From positions 1,176,001 to 1,240,000 of the forward strand of contig NC_085874.1 of the NCBI RefSeq assembly GCF_034702125.1: 64,000 bases of DNA. Reading direction: 5' to 3'. Source of the DNA: Engraulis encrasicolus. Taxonomy: Eukaryota; Chordata; Actinopteri; Clupeiformes; Engraulidae. Numbering within the stretch: the stretch's first letter is position 1; each line of letters starts with the position of its first letter. The translations under genes and the position numbers were made by a program. This document shows, piece by piece, positions 34,291 to 47,208 of this stretch. The notes beneath the pieces are model-generated. The model saw nothing but the letters and a program-made list of their open reading frames with translations, did no database searches and was not told the origin of the DNA.

Positions 34291-35836
34291 ATGCTAGCAC
34301 CGTGGAATTCTGTCAAACGCCACAAAAAGAAGTTGCTCTTCGTCGGTGTTTTCATTGGAGGTACACTATAAATAAACTTTTTTTAATCATAGAGTGCACG
34401 ACAGAACTTCCGTTTGTTACTTGTTGGTGTTAACTTTCCCCCCAGTAAGTTTTGCAACTATTGACTAAACAAAGCTGTACGTCTGTATTGTGTCTGTGCA
34501 TTTCACTCATGACAGGCAGTCGGTTGACCTGGGTCGGTACCTCGGGTAATCGTGGGGGAGTAAACCATCGGGTAGGCCTATCGGTAACTGTAGGAAATTA
34601 ACTAATGCAATGTTTTCCCCCTGATTTCAGGCGGATATTTCTTGAGTAAGTATGCTCGACGAAAATTACAGGAAATCCAGGACCAGGAGGCAACCGAATA
34701 TATTACCCAAGCAAGACGGCAGTACCACTTTGAGAGTAACCAACGGACATGCAACATGACGGGTAAATTCACATCAGCGCTGGATTTTACAGAGGCCTGA
34801 GTGTGTGCTGTCATGTTTTCAAGGGTTGTAGACTTGATGCAGGGCAGGTGGATTGGCTGTAGACCAGGGGTGGGAAATTATTTTGTCCCGAGGGCCGCAT
34901 TGGGTAGAATACTGAGCGAAGGGCCGGATGCCACAGACAACTTCAAAAATAAAACATAGTGTACGCTGACATAGCTTGGCCTTGGCAGCAATGATATCCC
35001 TGCACATATTTAGATGACGCCTATTATAGTAAGACATGTCTTTGGTTAATCGTAATTTTGCAAAACACTTGTTTTAGTTAGCATTAGAGGTGCTCCGATT
35101 GCTCGGCTGCCGATCATGACCGGCAGATAATGGCCAAAAATAGCCTGATCGGTGATCGGAAAAACATGCCGATCAAAAAACCGATCGAGAGATATTAAAT
35201 TCCTCACGCAACCATTTGCCTTTACACCTGGCGCTGCATGTAGGCGCTGGCTCTGCACAGCTGCAACTGCACCAAAAGAAGGCATCTTTGCTTGTCTATA
35301 ACTTTTCGCCATTCCCCCCTTCATTTCCACCATTCATAACCATATCTGCATCAACAATGATCTGATTTTCCGATCCATGCGCCGTTTACCTGACAATGTA
35401 ATTTGCGATTGAGTAGGACCTACTCGCCAGTGAGCCATGTTACGTTATAACCTGTGTAGTTGCCTTGGTCAGCACGCGACAACTTCACGTTGTCAGCACA
35501 AACATGTCAATTATTGTTTTCAAAGTTGTAATTGGCAGTCAGTCGATTAGTTTGATAGTCGCTGAAACACTAAACGGCGACAGATGTGGTTAAAACTTGA
35601 GAGAGAGATTCAGAACGGTAGTGGAGCACTGCAACTGTGAACGGTGACAGAGAGGGGAGGGGCTCTCCTCACGAGGCTGCTCATTTAAAGCGACAGGTTG
35701 TTTTTTTCTCGTATGTGGAAGACTATTTGATGTAATGTTTCAGTTTCAATTCAATCTTAAATAGTTTAGTTATTCTATGCAATAACTTATACATTGATTA
35801 ATACTGTAGACTGTATTACCAACACTAGTCTGAAAG

Positions 35837-35881
<45 letters not shown>

Positions 35882-38800
35882 GGCCCTAATAATAATAATA
35901 ATAATAATAATAGCCTAATAATAGACATGTGCAAATTAAGATTGATTGGTTTATGGGCAGAAATGGTATTCAATAAAGATAATGAATAGGCTATTAAAAA
36001 AATAGGAAATCATTTTTGTGATCGGCAATGATCGGTAATCGGCAGATAAAGATTTTTGGTGATCGGTATCGGTGATCGGACCCAAAAAATGGTGATCGGA
36101 GCACCTCTAGTTAGCATTTTAAGAATGTTGAGTAACCTTTTGAATTTGGATTTAAAAGTTGTCTTTTCTTGTAAAGGCTCTGGGGGCCACATGAAATGGC
36201 TCAGGGGGCCGCATGTGGGTCTGAGGCTGAATCTCAAATGGTGCACTTGTGCACTGTAGTGTTCATGTTTCAGTGCGCATGCCGTATTAGTTACGCACTA
36301 AAACATAGTGCTCGAAGTGTACAAGTGCACCATTTGAGATCCAGCCTGTGTTTGCCCGTCTGCTGTAGGCTATATAATGGGGCTATAGGATATTCGAATC
36401 TTCAAAGGCTATGTTATATGAAATATGATACAAAGTTACTCTCTGAGCCAAGTATAACACAACACAAAGTTACCGTTAGTAGTTTACTGAAGTGAACTTT
36501 AAAGCTGCTCGCGCCAGATACAGAAAACAGTACTGAAGAGATTATTAGTTCTGATTGGCCCACGTCACATCAGTAAGGTGGCCAAGCTAAATGATCTACA
36601 ATATGAAACCCATGAAACACCATACATTATTGTTGTGAAGCAACTTTAGAAACTCAGATTCACAATTCAATTTGACATTCACTATTAATCTTTTCAGGGG
36701 ACCTAGTCAAGGTAGTGTTGTCAAGGTTGGCTGTCTGTAAAGGGGAGCGTACCTATGTTCCCCTGGTCCCATGTCCCATGTTCCCCGGGTCCTATGTTCC
36801 CCGGATCTTTGAATGGGACCGGGGAACCCTTTTTCTAATAAAGGGTTCTATGTTCCTCGCATTGTATCTAACCCTTCCCAAAACCATCCCTAAACCTAAC
36901 CTGTCAGTAATGCAATGTTTCTGAGTTGTAAACTTGTGCCTTGACCAAAACTATCCCTACACCTAACCTGTGGTGCAACAGCAACCTGCGCTTTGCCATG
37001 CCGCAGCAGTCTACTTGGAAGCAGCGGGGAACATAGAACCCTTTTTTGAAAAAAGGGTCCGAAGTTCCCCGGTTGCGGGAAACATGGGACCCGGGGAACA
37101 TAGGGATGACCCCTGTAAAGTGCTTGGGAAACCCTGTTGTTTCTAGTTCATCTGTAGCCTACCCCAAGCAGTTTCAAACCGTTCAAACCAGAGTTATTGC
37201 AGACTCTGTTGATGGTGTTTGCTCTGCTGAGACAGTAGGCTGTGTACATCAGTGGTTCCCAACCTTTTTCTTCAGTGTAAACTTTAGTGAGCCTCCCCCA
37301 TGGCGTACTGCACAAAAGGCAGCTCACTAACTTATTTGTTCTATTTGAAATAGATGTTTAATGTGAACTTTGCCTTTTGTTGAGTTGTCATGCTTTCTCA
37401 TAGCATAGTAATGTTTTCTCATAGCATAGTAATCACATTAAAATGATTAAACTCTAGAATAAAGAGGGAGTCGTGACCCCCATGGATATCTGGCAACCCA
37501 TCCGGGAACCACGGATGCATAGGACTATGACCATCAGGGGCATGCAGTTATTTTCACCGATTGAGCACGAAGGGCCACTTGAAATTGTTTAAAGTCTTCC
37601 GAGGGCTGTACTATGAACCAGGATATCCCCCTGTAGACCTGTATTTAAGATGGACAGTCACACATTTCTCTAGGTCCGCTGCAAATATAACTTAAATGTA
37701 TTGCAAATGTAATTTCTAAGATTGGTTTACAAAACATGTCATATTTCACGTGAAACTGCATAACATTAAAAGCATATCAGGGGCTGGATAAGACGATCTC
37801 ACAGTCCGTAAACCTGATTTTTAGAATGCTGATGCAAACATACAAAATATGTTCCTTTAGGTAATGAGAATTTCTCCTCTTTTTGACATGGGTATGTTGA
37901 AATATTTGGTTCAAAGTGACACAACATTGATTCTATGTAGTACCGAGGATATGTCGGTTTTCATAAACTCTTTGACTCTTTTCCCAGTTTTATCTATGCT
38001 ACCATCCCTGAAAGAAGCCATCATCATACGTTTAGATGCAGAGAGCCTTACATCTTTGCTAAAACAAAAGTATGTTTTCCCATAATTTACCATCATTTAC
38101 CATCTTAATAAATACAATTATGAATGAACAGCAAATACACAATATTTGACCGATGTCTATTATTTTGTAGACCAGCAAATAAGGTTGAGATCTGGGAGGA
38201 TCTCAAAATAATCAGTAAGTTGGGTTTTTTTAACAACAATCCATTTTTATACAATTGTAGCAATAGCAATAATATGTGTATAGCACATTATCATACAACT
38301 GTCATTCAATGTGCTAAAGAGAAAAGAAAGAAAAGAGAGAAGAAAACATATGCTGTACAAAGTTTCTGGTTCCAGCATTTGACAACATAATGACTAAATG
38401 CCATTTCATCCTGTCTGGATTTTACCCTAAGCACAACTAGTAGAAGAGACTTGGAAGACCTAAGACATGTTTTAGGATGATTTTGTTCTAGCTAGGCCAT
38501 TTAGTGACTTGTAGACTATCAGAAGAGTTTTAAACTCGATTCTAAATCTTTGTTTTGCCACATTGACATTTGGCTGTTCTTCAATTCTAGGTTTTGCTCG
38601 GAGTGTAGTTGCAGTCTACTGTACCTGCATGCTGGTCGTTCTGTTACGAGTTCAGCTCAACATCATTGGTGGTTACCTGTATTTGGATAACTCTGGGAAC
38701 AAATCTGGAATGGTAAGTCCTTGAACATCTGTTTTTGGCATATGTGTAACCATTCGTTCAGATCAAAAGTGGCCAAAGCGAACATGGTCTCCGTGATCAC

Positions 38801-41800
38801 TGAAGAAGCTTTGCCAGGAATTTGCCTCACTTGCTCATGAGGAATAATATTGGGATGTTGGATTTATCACAACTTGCCTACCAGGGGCATTTGAAGACAC
38901 GATAATATAGATGGAATTATGCAAATTTCAAAAGACTTTCAAAAGACATTCAGGCAGGGGACATGCTTGCTGTGTCCCTAAAACTATGCATGCAACCCAG
39001 GGCCCAGAGTGCACATGCTTGCTTCAGGACAACCAGGGCACTTTGCACGATGGCAGTGTCATCTAAGGCAGTGGTCGGGACCCCCCTTATGGGTCGCCAA
39101 AGATCCACAGGGGGTCGCGGAGCCCTCTTGATTTTAAGGGGTTTCGTTTTAAATATATATAGCCCATGTTGAATAAGACAAAGCATTTAACTAATAAATG
39201 CATAGATGCAACAAATTCTAAGTGCTACATTAAACATTTATTCTATATTTGACCGAAGCCGAATTGAGGAATAAAATAACTAAAATAAGTTTTCGCAGGA
39301 AACGGAGGGCATCTTGTGACTCCGTCTCTTGCGGGCGCTCACGTGGTTGGGTCACCAAAGCTTACAATAGTAAAAACATGGGTCCCTTAAGAAAAAGGTT
39401 GGGAACCACTGATCTAAGGGGCAGATAGCCAACGGGTTCTCATTAATGTTTTCCACCATCGTTGGACTCTACCACAACCTCAACACGTTTCAGTATCGCT
39501 GATGCCCATGATTTGACTGTTCTCACAGTCTTCATATTTTACATGGCCACGGGATGTGCCTGTTTGACATGGTTGTTTAACAAATGAGAAGCAAGCCATT
39601 GCACCAGAGTGGTTCAGGGAGCACAAGACATCATTTTTACACATGGATTGGTCACCACAGAGTCCAGACCTCAACCTCATTGAGAATCTTTGGGATATGC
39701 TGAATAAGACTTTGCACAGTGTTCAAGCTCTACCATCATCAATACAAGATCTTGATGAAAGCTAAATGCAACGCTAGATGAAAATAAATCCTTAATTAAT
39801 AATTAATTGGAAATAAATCCTAATCCAGATATTGCAGAAAATAATATATTGAAACAGTACAACACCAAATGTGCACCGTGATCGATGTCAGGCTTGACAC
39901 TGAATTACAGCAAATTCTTCCAATTCCAAATTAACCTCCTTAATAGATTGGATCAGAATAGCCTGAAAACACACTTTCCACTGATTTATCTAAAAACGCC
40001 CATTTACAGTTATTAAACATTTCAAGCGTATGGTGCCACTATGTAACATTGATTTGCTAAGATTTTACAAGGAAGCTACTGTATGTTAGTACAAAGGAGC
40101 AATTTTGCAAAAAGCAGAGCAGGTCCAGGATGTTCTAAAGTTGGGGCGTTTGATGCAACCTAATGCAGTCTCCACAAGTACTTGGGTCACACCTCAGTTT
40201 CATGCTGAATTTTGTTTGTTTGGAAGGTTAGCCTCTTGAAAAGGACCATCTCATTTTCGAGGGGGTCCCACATTCAATACCACACGCTCACACACCCACA
40301 CACTTGGCAGCGTTTCTCCCTGCCGAGGTGCCACTCACAATAAGGTGCCCTTGCCCTTTTTTAAGGTCCAGTTTGCACCCCCTGATGTCCAACAACAGTA
40401 TTTGTCCAGTATTCAACATCTTCTTGGAGAGGGTAAGTAGAAAGTGTGCTCAAACAATTGTTTTTGTTCTCCCTGCTACCCTTTGGAAAAGTAAAGCCAA
40501 AGCTTTTGGTTTATTTTGGTGTACATTAGTTATTAAATTCATTGAAATATTTTTTTTGCTTTGCTATGCTTTTCCTGCCAACCTGCCGCAGCCCCCCTAG
40601 CACTCATTTTTTCCTATCTCTCTTTTCCCCTTAATTCCTACTATAATCTAATACAGTTGTAATGCACTTTGTGAATGTCTTGATCTGTGAAAAGCGCTGT
40701 GAAAATAAACTTTACTTACTTACTCACGAACTTTGTCTCTTGTCTTCTAGGGCTCAATGGCTTGATGACTGTTGTGAAGCGAGCAGTGCAAGAGGAGTTG
40801 GGAGGGTAGGTATGATGTAATGTACAATTATTACCTCCGCCAAGGAGGTAATGTTTTCGGTCGCATTGGTTTGTCTGTTTGTCTGTCTGTCAGCAGGATA
40901 ACTCAAAAACTTGCGAACGGATTTGGCTAAAACTTTGTGCAGTTGTTAGTAATGACCAAAGGAACAAGTGATTAAATGCTGGTGGTGATCCGGAGCATGA
41001 ACTGGAACCAAGACCTTTTTAAAGATTCTTCTCCATTGCTGGCCTATATGTCTAGACCCCCCTAGTGACCAGAAATTGCATTGCGGGGACTCCACAAAAA
41101 GAAGGCAGAAAGGTGTAACATGGTCAACTGTTCTATCAAGCAGCTTCCTTGGCGGAGGTTTGCGCTCTCTGAGTGCTTCTAGTTGGCCTTTATTTCCTAG
41201 TCCGTCTTTCTTTTTTCTTTATATCCCCATTCTTTTATCTTGCCTATTTTGCACTGGTCTGTGGAATGGCCTTTGTACCTCTTACCTTTTATTCTTGATG
41301 TTTGGCCATGTCTTGCCTTTAACTCATTATTGCATAATTCTAGTCTTGACGCTGTACAGCACTTTAGCCAGTTGTTGCTGTTTTCAAATGTGCTATATAA
41401 ATTATACGTAGTTACTTACTTCACCAAGGAGGTTGTGTTTGAGCAGGGTTTGTTTGTTGGTTGGTTGGTTGGTTGGTGTGCATAATACCTTGCCAATGCA
41501 TGAAGGTGTCGTTCTGACATTTGGCAAGCCTGTTGTATGTTAGTATACACAATGGGTGTGTAAATCCTGTCTTAAATCGTGGTGTGAATTCAACATGTAT
41601 TCAAAAATCTACTGAAATTGTGCATTAAAGCTCCTCATGCTTTGCGACAAAATTAAAGTTTCTCAAGCACACATTCCCATTATAATGCTGTAGTTGTGTG
41701 TGGATCTGATGAGTGGGAGATTATACCAAAGATTTTCTTAGTAGAGTAAGATAAATCAAGGCCATACTTTTCCTGTTTGGGGTATCTTGCTCTACTAAGA

Positions 41801-44800
41801 AAATCAAAGAAAATTATACAACCAATGCACGTACTGTTAAACTAGGTCTTTAACCTGACTTGCGTCACCTGGCTGTGTTTTGGAAAAACTCCACGTGAGG
41901 GTGCTCTGGTTTCCTCACGCAACCATCTGAGTACTGTGAAAATCATGGTAGGATTTTCCATAGATCAGCGGCTTTATATGGCTCTTCTTTTAACTGTCAC
42001 TTTCCGCTGTGTCAGTTTAATGTGAGTGACTGAAGTGGCATGTCAGTAAAGATGACGGAAAGATTGGTTATCCAATCACATGCCCCTCATTCGAAAACAT
42101 GTTGGTTATGGGAGCCAGATGGTATTGTGTGCCCAGATGGAATTTTGAAGATGAAGGCGAAACATACCAGCTGGAAAGAGTCAGGTTAGCATAGTCCCAC
42201 CCCAGCACAAAATCTTGTGTTCAAGTCATATGCATAGGCCAACTGTAATACACATTAGCAATGATCTCACTCCAAATAAAATTACACTGCGGGCCAGATT
42301 TGCCCTCCGTTCTGAGTATGACATTCCTGGATTAAGCTGATGAAATTCGGGTACTGGTATGAGCTGGCTACAAGTGTATACATTTATACAGATTTATGTA
42401 CAAATGTACACATTATTAATTGCTAATAGTACTACTTGGCAGCGTACAAAACTAAGACAATGCATTATGAACAGACACAATTGAATAAATTAATAAAATA
42501 CAACATAATTAAACAATTCAATGCAATAAATGTTAAGCTAATCGACATAAAGATCTAATGCTCTTCAGTGAAATAGCTTTTTTCTTACTGCCATCCTACC
42601 ATTATCGTTTGCAGTAAAAACAAAACACTAACACATGAAATATAGCAATTTTAGTAAAAGTATTCTTTTTTATTATTTGCAGCTTGTTGCACTTTGATGA
42701 AGGACTGAGTGTCCGAAACGTTGTGCCTTTAAAAACTGATTTAGCGCATAGAACATCATTTCCTTTCAGTTATCTTCTGTTTGGTCCAGCACCTATGCCG
42801 CTGATGTTTATGCATTTTCGGACTTTTTGGATCTGTTTGCAGCACGTCCCTGAAGCAGCACCTGTCCCTACAAGAACTGGACGAGCACCTGTCCACCATC
42901 CGGCAGCGCGTGGAGGAGGGATTTGGTACTCCCTCTGACAAGCCCCTGTCTTGGTACTTGATGCCAGATGAGGAGAACACAATAGAGGCTCAGGTACCAA
43001 AAAACCTTTTGATTTCAGAATGATAAAAAAAATACCCTCATCTTAAGAAGGTGCACTGTGTAGGATGGTGGGCAGAGTAGGTCTTGCTATGCTATGCTGC
43101 TCATTCAAACTGTGTACTTGATGATGACAGATGAAAAGAATACAGTAGAAACTCAGGCACAAAAAAACTTGTTTATTTCGTAATTAAAACAAAATTCTCG
43201 CGCCCAAATAAGATATTAACTGAAACGCTGTGTGTAATGCATGCATGTGTGGTGGACAGTGTACAAGGTTTTGTCTACTACTTTGAACCATAACCTAGGT
43301 TCTATTCTAGTTGAAGTGTGCAAAAGTGCTCTATGGAATTATAAAACGTTAACTTAGGATTTGTGTATGTGCAGAGAGGTAGGCAAAAGTTTGGGCAGCC
43401 CTTCAAGATCTCATTTTAATTTGCTGTACTTATACCAGAGCGAGATTTATTTTCCCACAGAAACATAGCTTTTTTTAAGTAATCAGAATACAATAAATGT
43501 TAAAAAAAAGGGTAATGATGGGTTTGGTTTATAACTGAGAGGTTGCATCACAAAATTGTTTTAGCGATTTTGCTGTATCTTCAGATTCAAAGAGATGGAG
43601 CAAATCATACAATGTTTTTTAAAAAGGGTATTTAACATGGGTAATACCTGTTGGTGCTTATCAGTCTTGGAATGGAAACATGGGGTTGGCGACAAGTCCA
43701 AGACCAGGACCCCGTTCCTCGAAAGCATTGTTGCTAACCAGTTAGCAACTTAGTAGGTTGGCAATGGGAAATTGCATTGCAACAAAGTCAACAAGTTAAA
43801 GCTTTCGAGAAACACACTCCAGAACTGGTCAAGTGTGAGACAAGTCCGAGTCCAAATAGGTTTGAGTCCAAGACAAAACAGAGTCCAAAAAGATTAGATT
43901 CCAAGACAAATCCGAGTCACATGTCAGTCAGTGCTGATCAATGAAAAATGATGAATGACAATGTGAATATTTGAAGGTAACCTATGTGTCATGTATGTGA
44001 AGATTAATTAGTATCCTGCTCTGCCCTATAAAGGCAGTATACTAACATTTAAACTGGGAAAAATGCTGTCAAAGATTTGTAATTAGATTGGATAATATTG
44101 TACTATAGTTTCTGCAAATTAGATCTCTAAAATGGGACACATTTGGGACAAAAGGTTTTGCCAGAGGATGACGTTAATCAAGACCATTTTCAGTATAAAC
44201 TCAATTTTGAGAAAATATGTAGTTACAGTACATTCAATTTCATTTCATTTAGAGCATGTATTTTCAGAACATTACAAATGGTCAAAATAACACATCAGAT
44301 GCAATGTTTTCAGATCTCAGAAAAGGCAAATAAAACAAGATGACATTAATTTATAAAACAACATAATACTAGTAATGTATTAACTTAGGAAGAGTTCAGA
44401 AATCAAGTACTAAAGCCCTGCTACCTGCACAGTTATGTCTTATTAAGGAACAAAGCTCAATAATATCTAAAAAATAACAAAATCCTCAACAAAAGGCAAA
44501 CTGATATAATGATTTTTCAAAGGGGTGCCCAAACTTTCGCACACCATAGTATTTACAGTAATGTCGGACTTGTGTCATCAGTTATAATGGTACAGAAGAA
44601 ACCTTAGAGGGTTTCTGTGGAGAGCACAACTGGTCTTATTACCTGCATGTTGCTGTGCTACAAACCTATTGTGACATTTCACAAGCCTTGCAGAAACATG
44701 ATGGTTCTTTGACTGAGCAGCCTGTCAACTGGTCGTCCTTCAAATACACAATGTGCATTTATCAGCACGCTTGAGACAATCCCCTCTTAAAGGTGCTCAG

Positions 44801-45232
44801 TATTACATTTTTAGTTGTTTATTTCATGTAGTTTGTTTTCATGCTGGCCATTCACAAATGTTTTCATGAATAGTTACCACCACGAATCAAATATTCATCA
44901 TGACTGGGAAAATTGCAATTTTCATACGTGAAAAGGTGGATCTTCTCCATGTCCTCCATTTAGCTGCAAAACCTACTGTACTTTGGTCATTCTAGTAAAC
45001 ATTAGTTTATTCCTGAAAAGATCAAATGTAGTAATTTTAGAATAGAGTACTTTTATTTATCCCGAAGGAAATTGAAGTAATTACATACGCAGCTGCATAG
45101 ATACAAGACATACTGTAGATATAGGACATACACAAAGACCTAACACACATTGCATATTGCAGTAAAGAACAAATCTGAGTTTAGCAAAATGCCTTACATC
45201 AGTTAACACACACACACACACACACACCCACG

Positions 45233-45267
<35 letters not shown>

Positions 45268-47208
45268 GCGCGCGCATGCACACGCACACGCACAAATACA
45301 AAAAAACATAGACTCAGACCTAATACCGTGGTTCATGCAGTCCAGTCACCAATGAGGATCTCTGATAAGAAGAGTGTCCTTCTTATCCTTCTGTGTGGTG
45401 TTGAAGAGCTGGATGGCCCTGGGGACAAAGGACTTCCGTAGTCTATCTGTCCGGCAGGGGATGGCAAGGAGTCTGTAGCTGAACAGAAATGGGTGCAGGG
45501 GGTGACTGTCATTGTGGAGTCAAGTCTGCTAAGGGTCCTCTTCTCAGCTGTTGTAATGAGAGCCTCCAGTCCCATGCCCACCACAGACCCAGCTTTCTTC
45601 ACCAGCCTGTATCGACGTCCAGCTTCCCTTTTCCTAATGCTACCACCCCAGCAGGCAATAGCATAGGACAGGACACTAGCCATGACAGACTGATCATTTG
45701 GCAGTGGACAGAACCGTGTAAATGAGCAGCATGGTCTGGCCACAATCCTACACAGTGTACCTTAAAGAACTTTCCTCCTGCTCTATTCTTTCAACTACTC
45801 CCCTAACCCCTATCAAACTCTACATGTTTGTGAATGTTTGCATTGTCAGGGTGGTGACCATGATGTAATTCACCTTAAGCTGATGAATGAAACGAGAGAC
45901 ATACTGGAAAGGTATTTTTTCCCACTAAAAAACTTAAATTACATACAATATTTACACATTTGGGTTAATGTACATTGCTGTTTTTGACTTCTTTTTTTCT
46001 TGGTTTTGTCTTCTGCTTCTGCAGCCCTGACTTCAGCGTGGTGATGAGAATGTGTGTGAGTCGGGGGTTTAGCCGTTTTCTCGATAACATCGCCGAGTTC
46101 TTTCAGCTGCCGCAGGGATGTCTTGAATCGTCAGAGAGGTCAGCCCTACATGAATTCAAATGCTGTTCTGATGAAAAAAAATAGTGTAGAGTAGAGCAAC
46201 TTCATTGATTCCAATGGAAATAAAGGTGTCTAGCTGCATACATACCATATAATACACATCATACATAATCCATGATGGACTCTGATGAAGATGGTACATC
46301 CATCGAAACATTAGTCCCCATGTTGTGCACTTTTCATTGGAAGAGGAAAAGAATTGCCTCTGTGCTGCTCCGGTGTCTTCTCTCACAGTGTTTTGTTTTG
46401 TTTGTTTTTTTTTTAGTCTCACTCAGGGACGTCTTCCTCTTGCCAAAATCATTCCCATCGTAAATGGACAGATTCATTCAATTTGCAGTGAAATACCCAG
46501 TCATTTTGTCCAGGTAAGATGGCTTTATTAACCAATAATAGCAGGGAACCCAAGGGTCATGGAATTTCTGGAATATCATGGAATTTAATAAAAGTTTTTC
46601 CAGTCATGGAATTTTACCATTTTGCATGCAGTCATGGAATATTCTTAACAGTTGTGTAGAAGCAAAATAAAATTGGTTTGGTGTCTAACATTGTTTCTTA
46701 CTGGTTAAACTACAATGTTTCACCAGAGACTGTTTGGTTTCGTGCTATAATGTGCAACTTTTTAGAATGCAATGAGCCCACCTAAGTCTGGCGGTGGCTC
46801 TGCGTCGGCTCTAGGGGTGAAGATAATCTTCAGTTTTCACACTTTTTAAACGTTTTAACAATTTCTTTTTACGGAAGTGGTCATGGAAATTCTGTTGTTG
46901 GGGTCTGGAAAGTCATGGAAAATCATGGCATTTTATATCTGAATTAGGGTGGGAACCCTGTAATAGTCTTCATAGCTGATTGCAAAAAAAAATCTTCTTG
47001 TCCTTGAATTATGTAACTTATTTGGTAAATTATGTTTCTTGTCCTAGACATGATTTCAACAACTCAACTGGTAGGTGTATTCTTCATCATGACTGTAACA
47101 TGACTGTTTTGTTTTTGTTTTTTTTTGCAGGATCTCCTGTTAATTGACCAGGTGAAGAAATTTGCAGCGAACGTTTATGAGACGTTCAGTAGTCCGCTAG
47201 AACCGTAG
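34291..47208 (+). CDS. pex3: Peroxisomal biogenesis factor 3, complete
   Basis: Twelve plus-strand exons: 34291-34360, 34631-34762, 37988-38069, 38171-38214, 38591-38712, 40372-40432, 40751-40805, 42843-42993, 45850-45911, 46025-46138, 46417-46513, 47131-47208. All GT-AG and in phase; 1068 nt, 355 aa (human about 373). Seen: N-terminal anchor [20 protein letters not shown], then [29 protein letters not shown], a hydrophobic [50 protein letters not shown] and PSHFVQDL, in the PEX3 order. Known role: peroxisomal membrane anchor that docks PEX19 and its membrane-protein cargo. Relative to the mammalian protein the segment after GYLYLD and the region after LEEL-type helix (exons 7-8) are shorter or reworded. 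Introns hold hAT, mariner-like and MITE insertions but none disrupts an exon. Confidence 0.95.
35085..36109. mobile_element. hAT element with GATCGG-rich ends
   Basis: Ends TAGAGGTGCTCCGATTGC and GTGATCGGAGCACCTCTA; perfect 8-bp duplication GTTAGCAT at 35077-35084 and 36110-36117. Subterminal CCGATCA repeats, an internal (TAA)n tract at 35839-35911, no transposase. Confidence 0.88.
35839..35911. repeat. (TAA)n microsatellite
   Basis: Two runs of TAA/AAT triplets separated by AGGCCCT. Confidence 0.95.
36222..36348. mobile_element. Small inverted-repeat MITE
   Basis: GGCTGAATCTCAAATGGTGC at the left pairs with GCACCATTTGAGATCCAGCC at the right, about 45-bp arms around a 35-bp centre. Confidence 0.7.
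36735..37115. mobile_element. Foldback element with CCCCGGGTCC/ATGTTCC arm motif
   Basis: The left arm repeats variants of ATGTTCCCCGGGTCC three to four times; the right arm repeats the inverse GGGACCCGGGGAACATAGG. The interior has CCCTAAACCTAACCTGTCAG and a second CCCTACACCTAACCTGT, as in the interior of the element at 23826-24470. No coding sequence. Confidence 0.7.
37250..37513. mobile_element. hAT MITE in pex3 intron 2
   Basis: Ends CAGTGGTTCCCAACC and GGGAACCACGG are the inverted 'CAGTGGTTCCC' termini of vertebrate hAT elements. A related hAT fragment (GGGCCACTTGAAATTG) follows at 37525-37800. Confidence 0.65.
39069..39411. mobile_element. hAT MITE in pex3 intron 5
   Basis: Ends CAGTGGTCGGGACCC and GTTGGGAACCACTG, perfect 8-bp duplication ATCTAAGG at 39061-39068 and 39412-39419. 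Confidence 0.88.
39585..39775 (+). pseudogene. Tc1/mariner transposase remnant
   Basis: Encodes [39 protein letters not shown] and [13 protein letters not shown]. The QSPDLNxIENLWD motif marks the C-terminal catalytic part of Tc1/mariner transposases. The remainder is missing. Confidence 0.75.
40655..40730 (+). mobile_element. LINE/SINE 3' tail
   Basis: AATGCACTTTGTGAATGTCTT, GAAAAGCGCTGTGAAAATAAA and (CTTA)n are the usual end of this fish retroposon type. A similar end is at 41350-41415 (GTGCTATATAAATTATACG). Confidence 0.45.
40831..41165. mobile_element. Dispersed repeat with CCGCCAAGGAGGT ends
   Basis: Starts TTACCTCCGCCAAGGAGGTA with a (TGTC)n stretch and ends CTTGGCGGAGGTTTGCGCTC. I know this as a common fish repeat; truncated relatives are at 41420-41480 and 5160-5230. 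Confidence 0.5.
43370..44548. mobile_element. Mariner-like non-autonomous element in pex3 intron 8
   Basis: AAAGTTTGGGCAGCCCTTC at the left pairs with GGGTGCCCAAACTTTCGC at the right. About 1.2 kb, no transposase. A block of (GAGTCCAAGACA)-type phrases at 43685-43930 looks like a later insertion or local duplication. Confidence 0.6.
45040..45770 (-). pseudogene. LINE reverse-transcriptase 3' end (CR1/L2-like)
   Basis: On the minus strand: [46 protein letters not shown] and then, with frame shifts, a segment ending in ELFNTTQ-like sequence; this order matches the C-terminal end of LINE ORF2. The 3' tail CAATTTCCTTCGGGATAAAT is near 45060. A CA/GC-rich microsatellite at 45207-45285 sits in the 3' part. 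Frames are broken. Confidence 0.75.

Larger units (their letters stand above)
34865..36220. mobile_element. hAT fragment in pex3 intron 2, interrupted by a second hAT
   Basis: Left end CAGGGGTGGGAAATTATTTTG and the right-hand phrase GGGGGCCACATGAAATGGCTC are of the 'GGGCCGCA' hAT family. The right terminus is lost at the small MITE starting 36222. Interrupted by 35085-36109. Confidence 0.5.

Noticed and set aside
45081..45293. Arg/Val/Cys-rich open frame
   Set aside because: Produced by the CA/GC microsatellite in a LINE 3' end.
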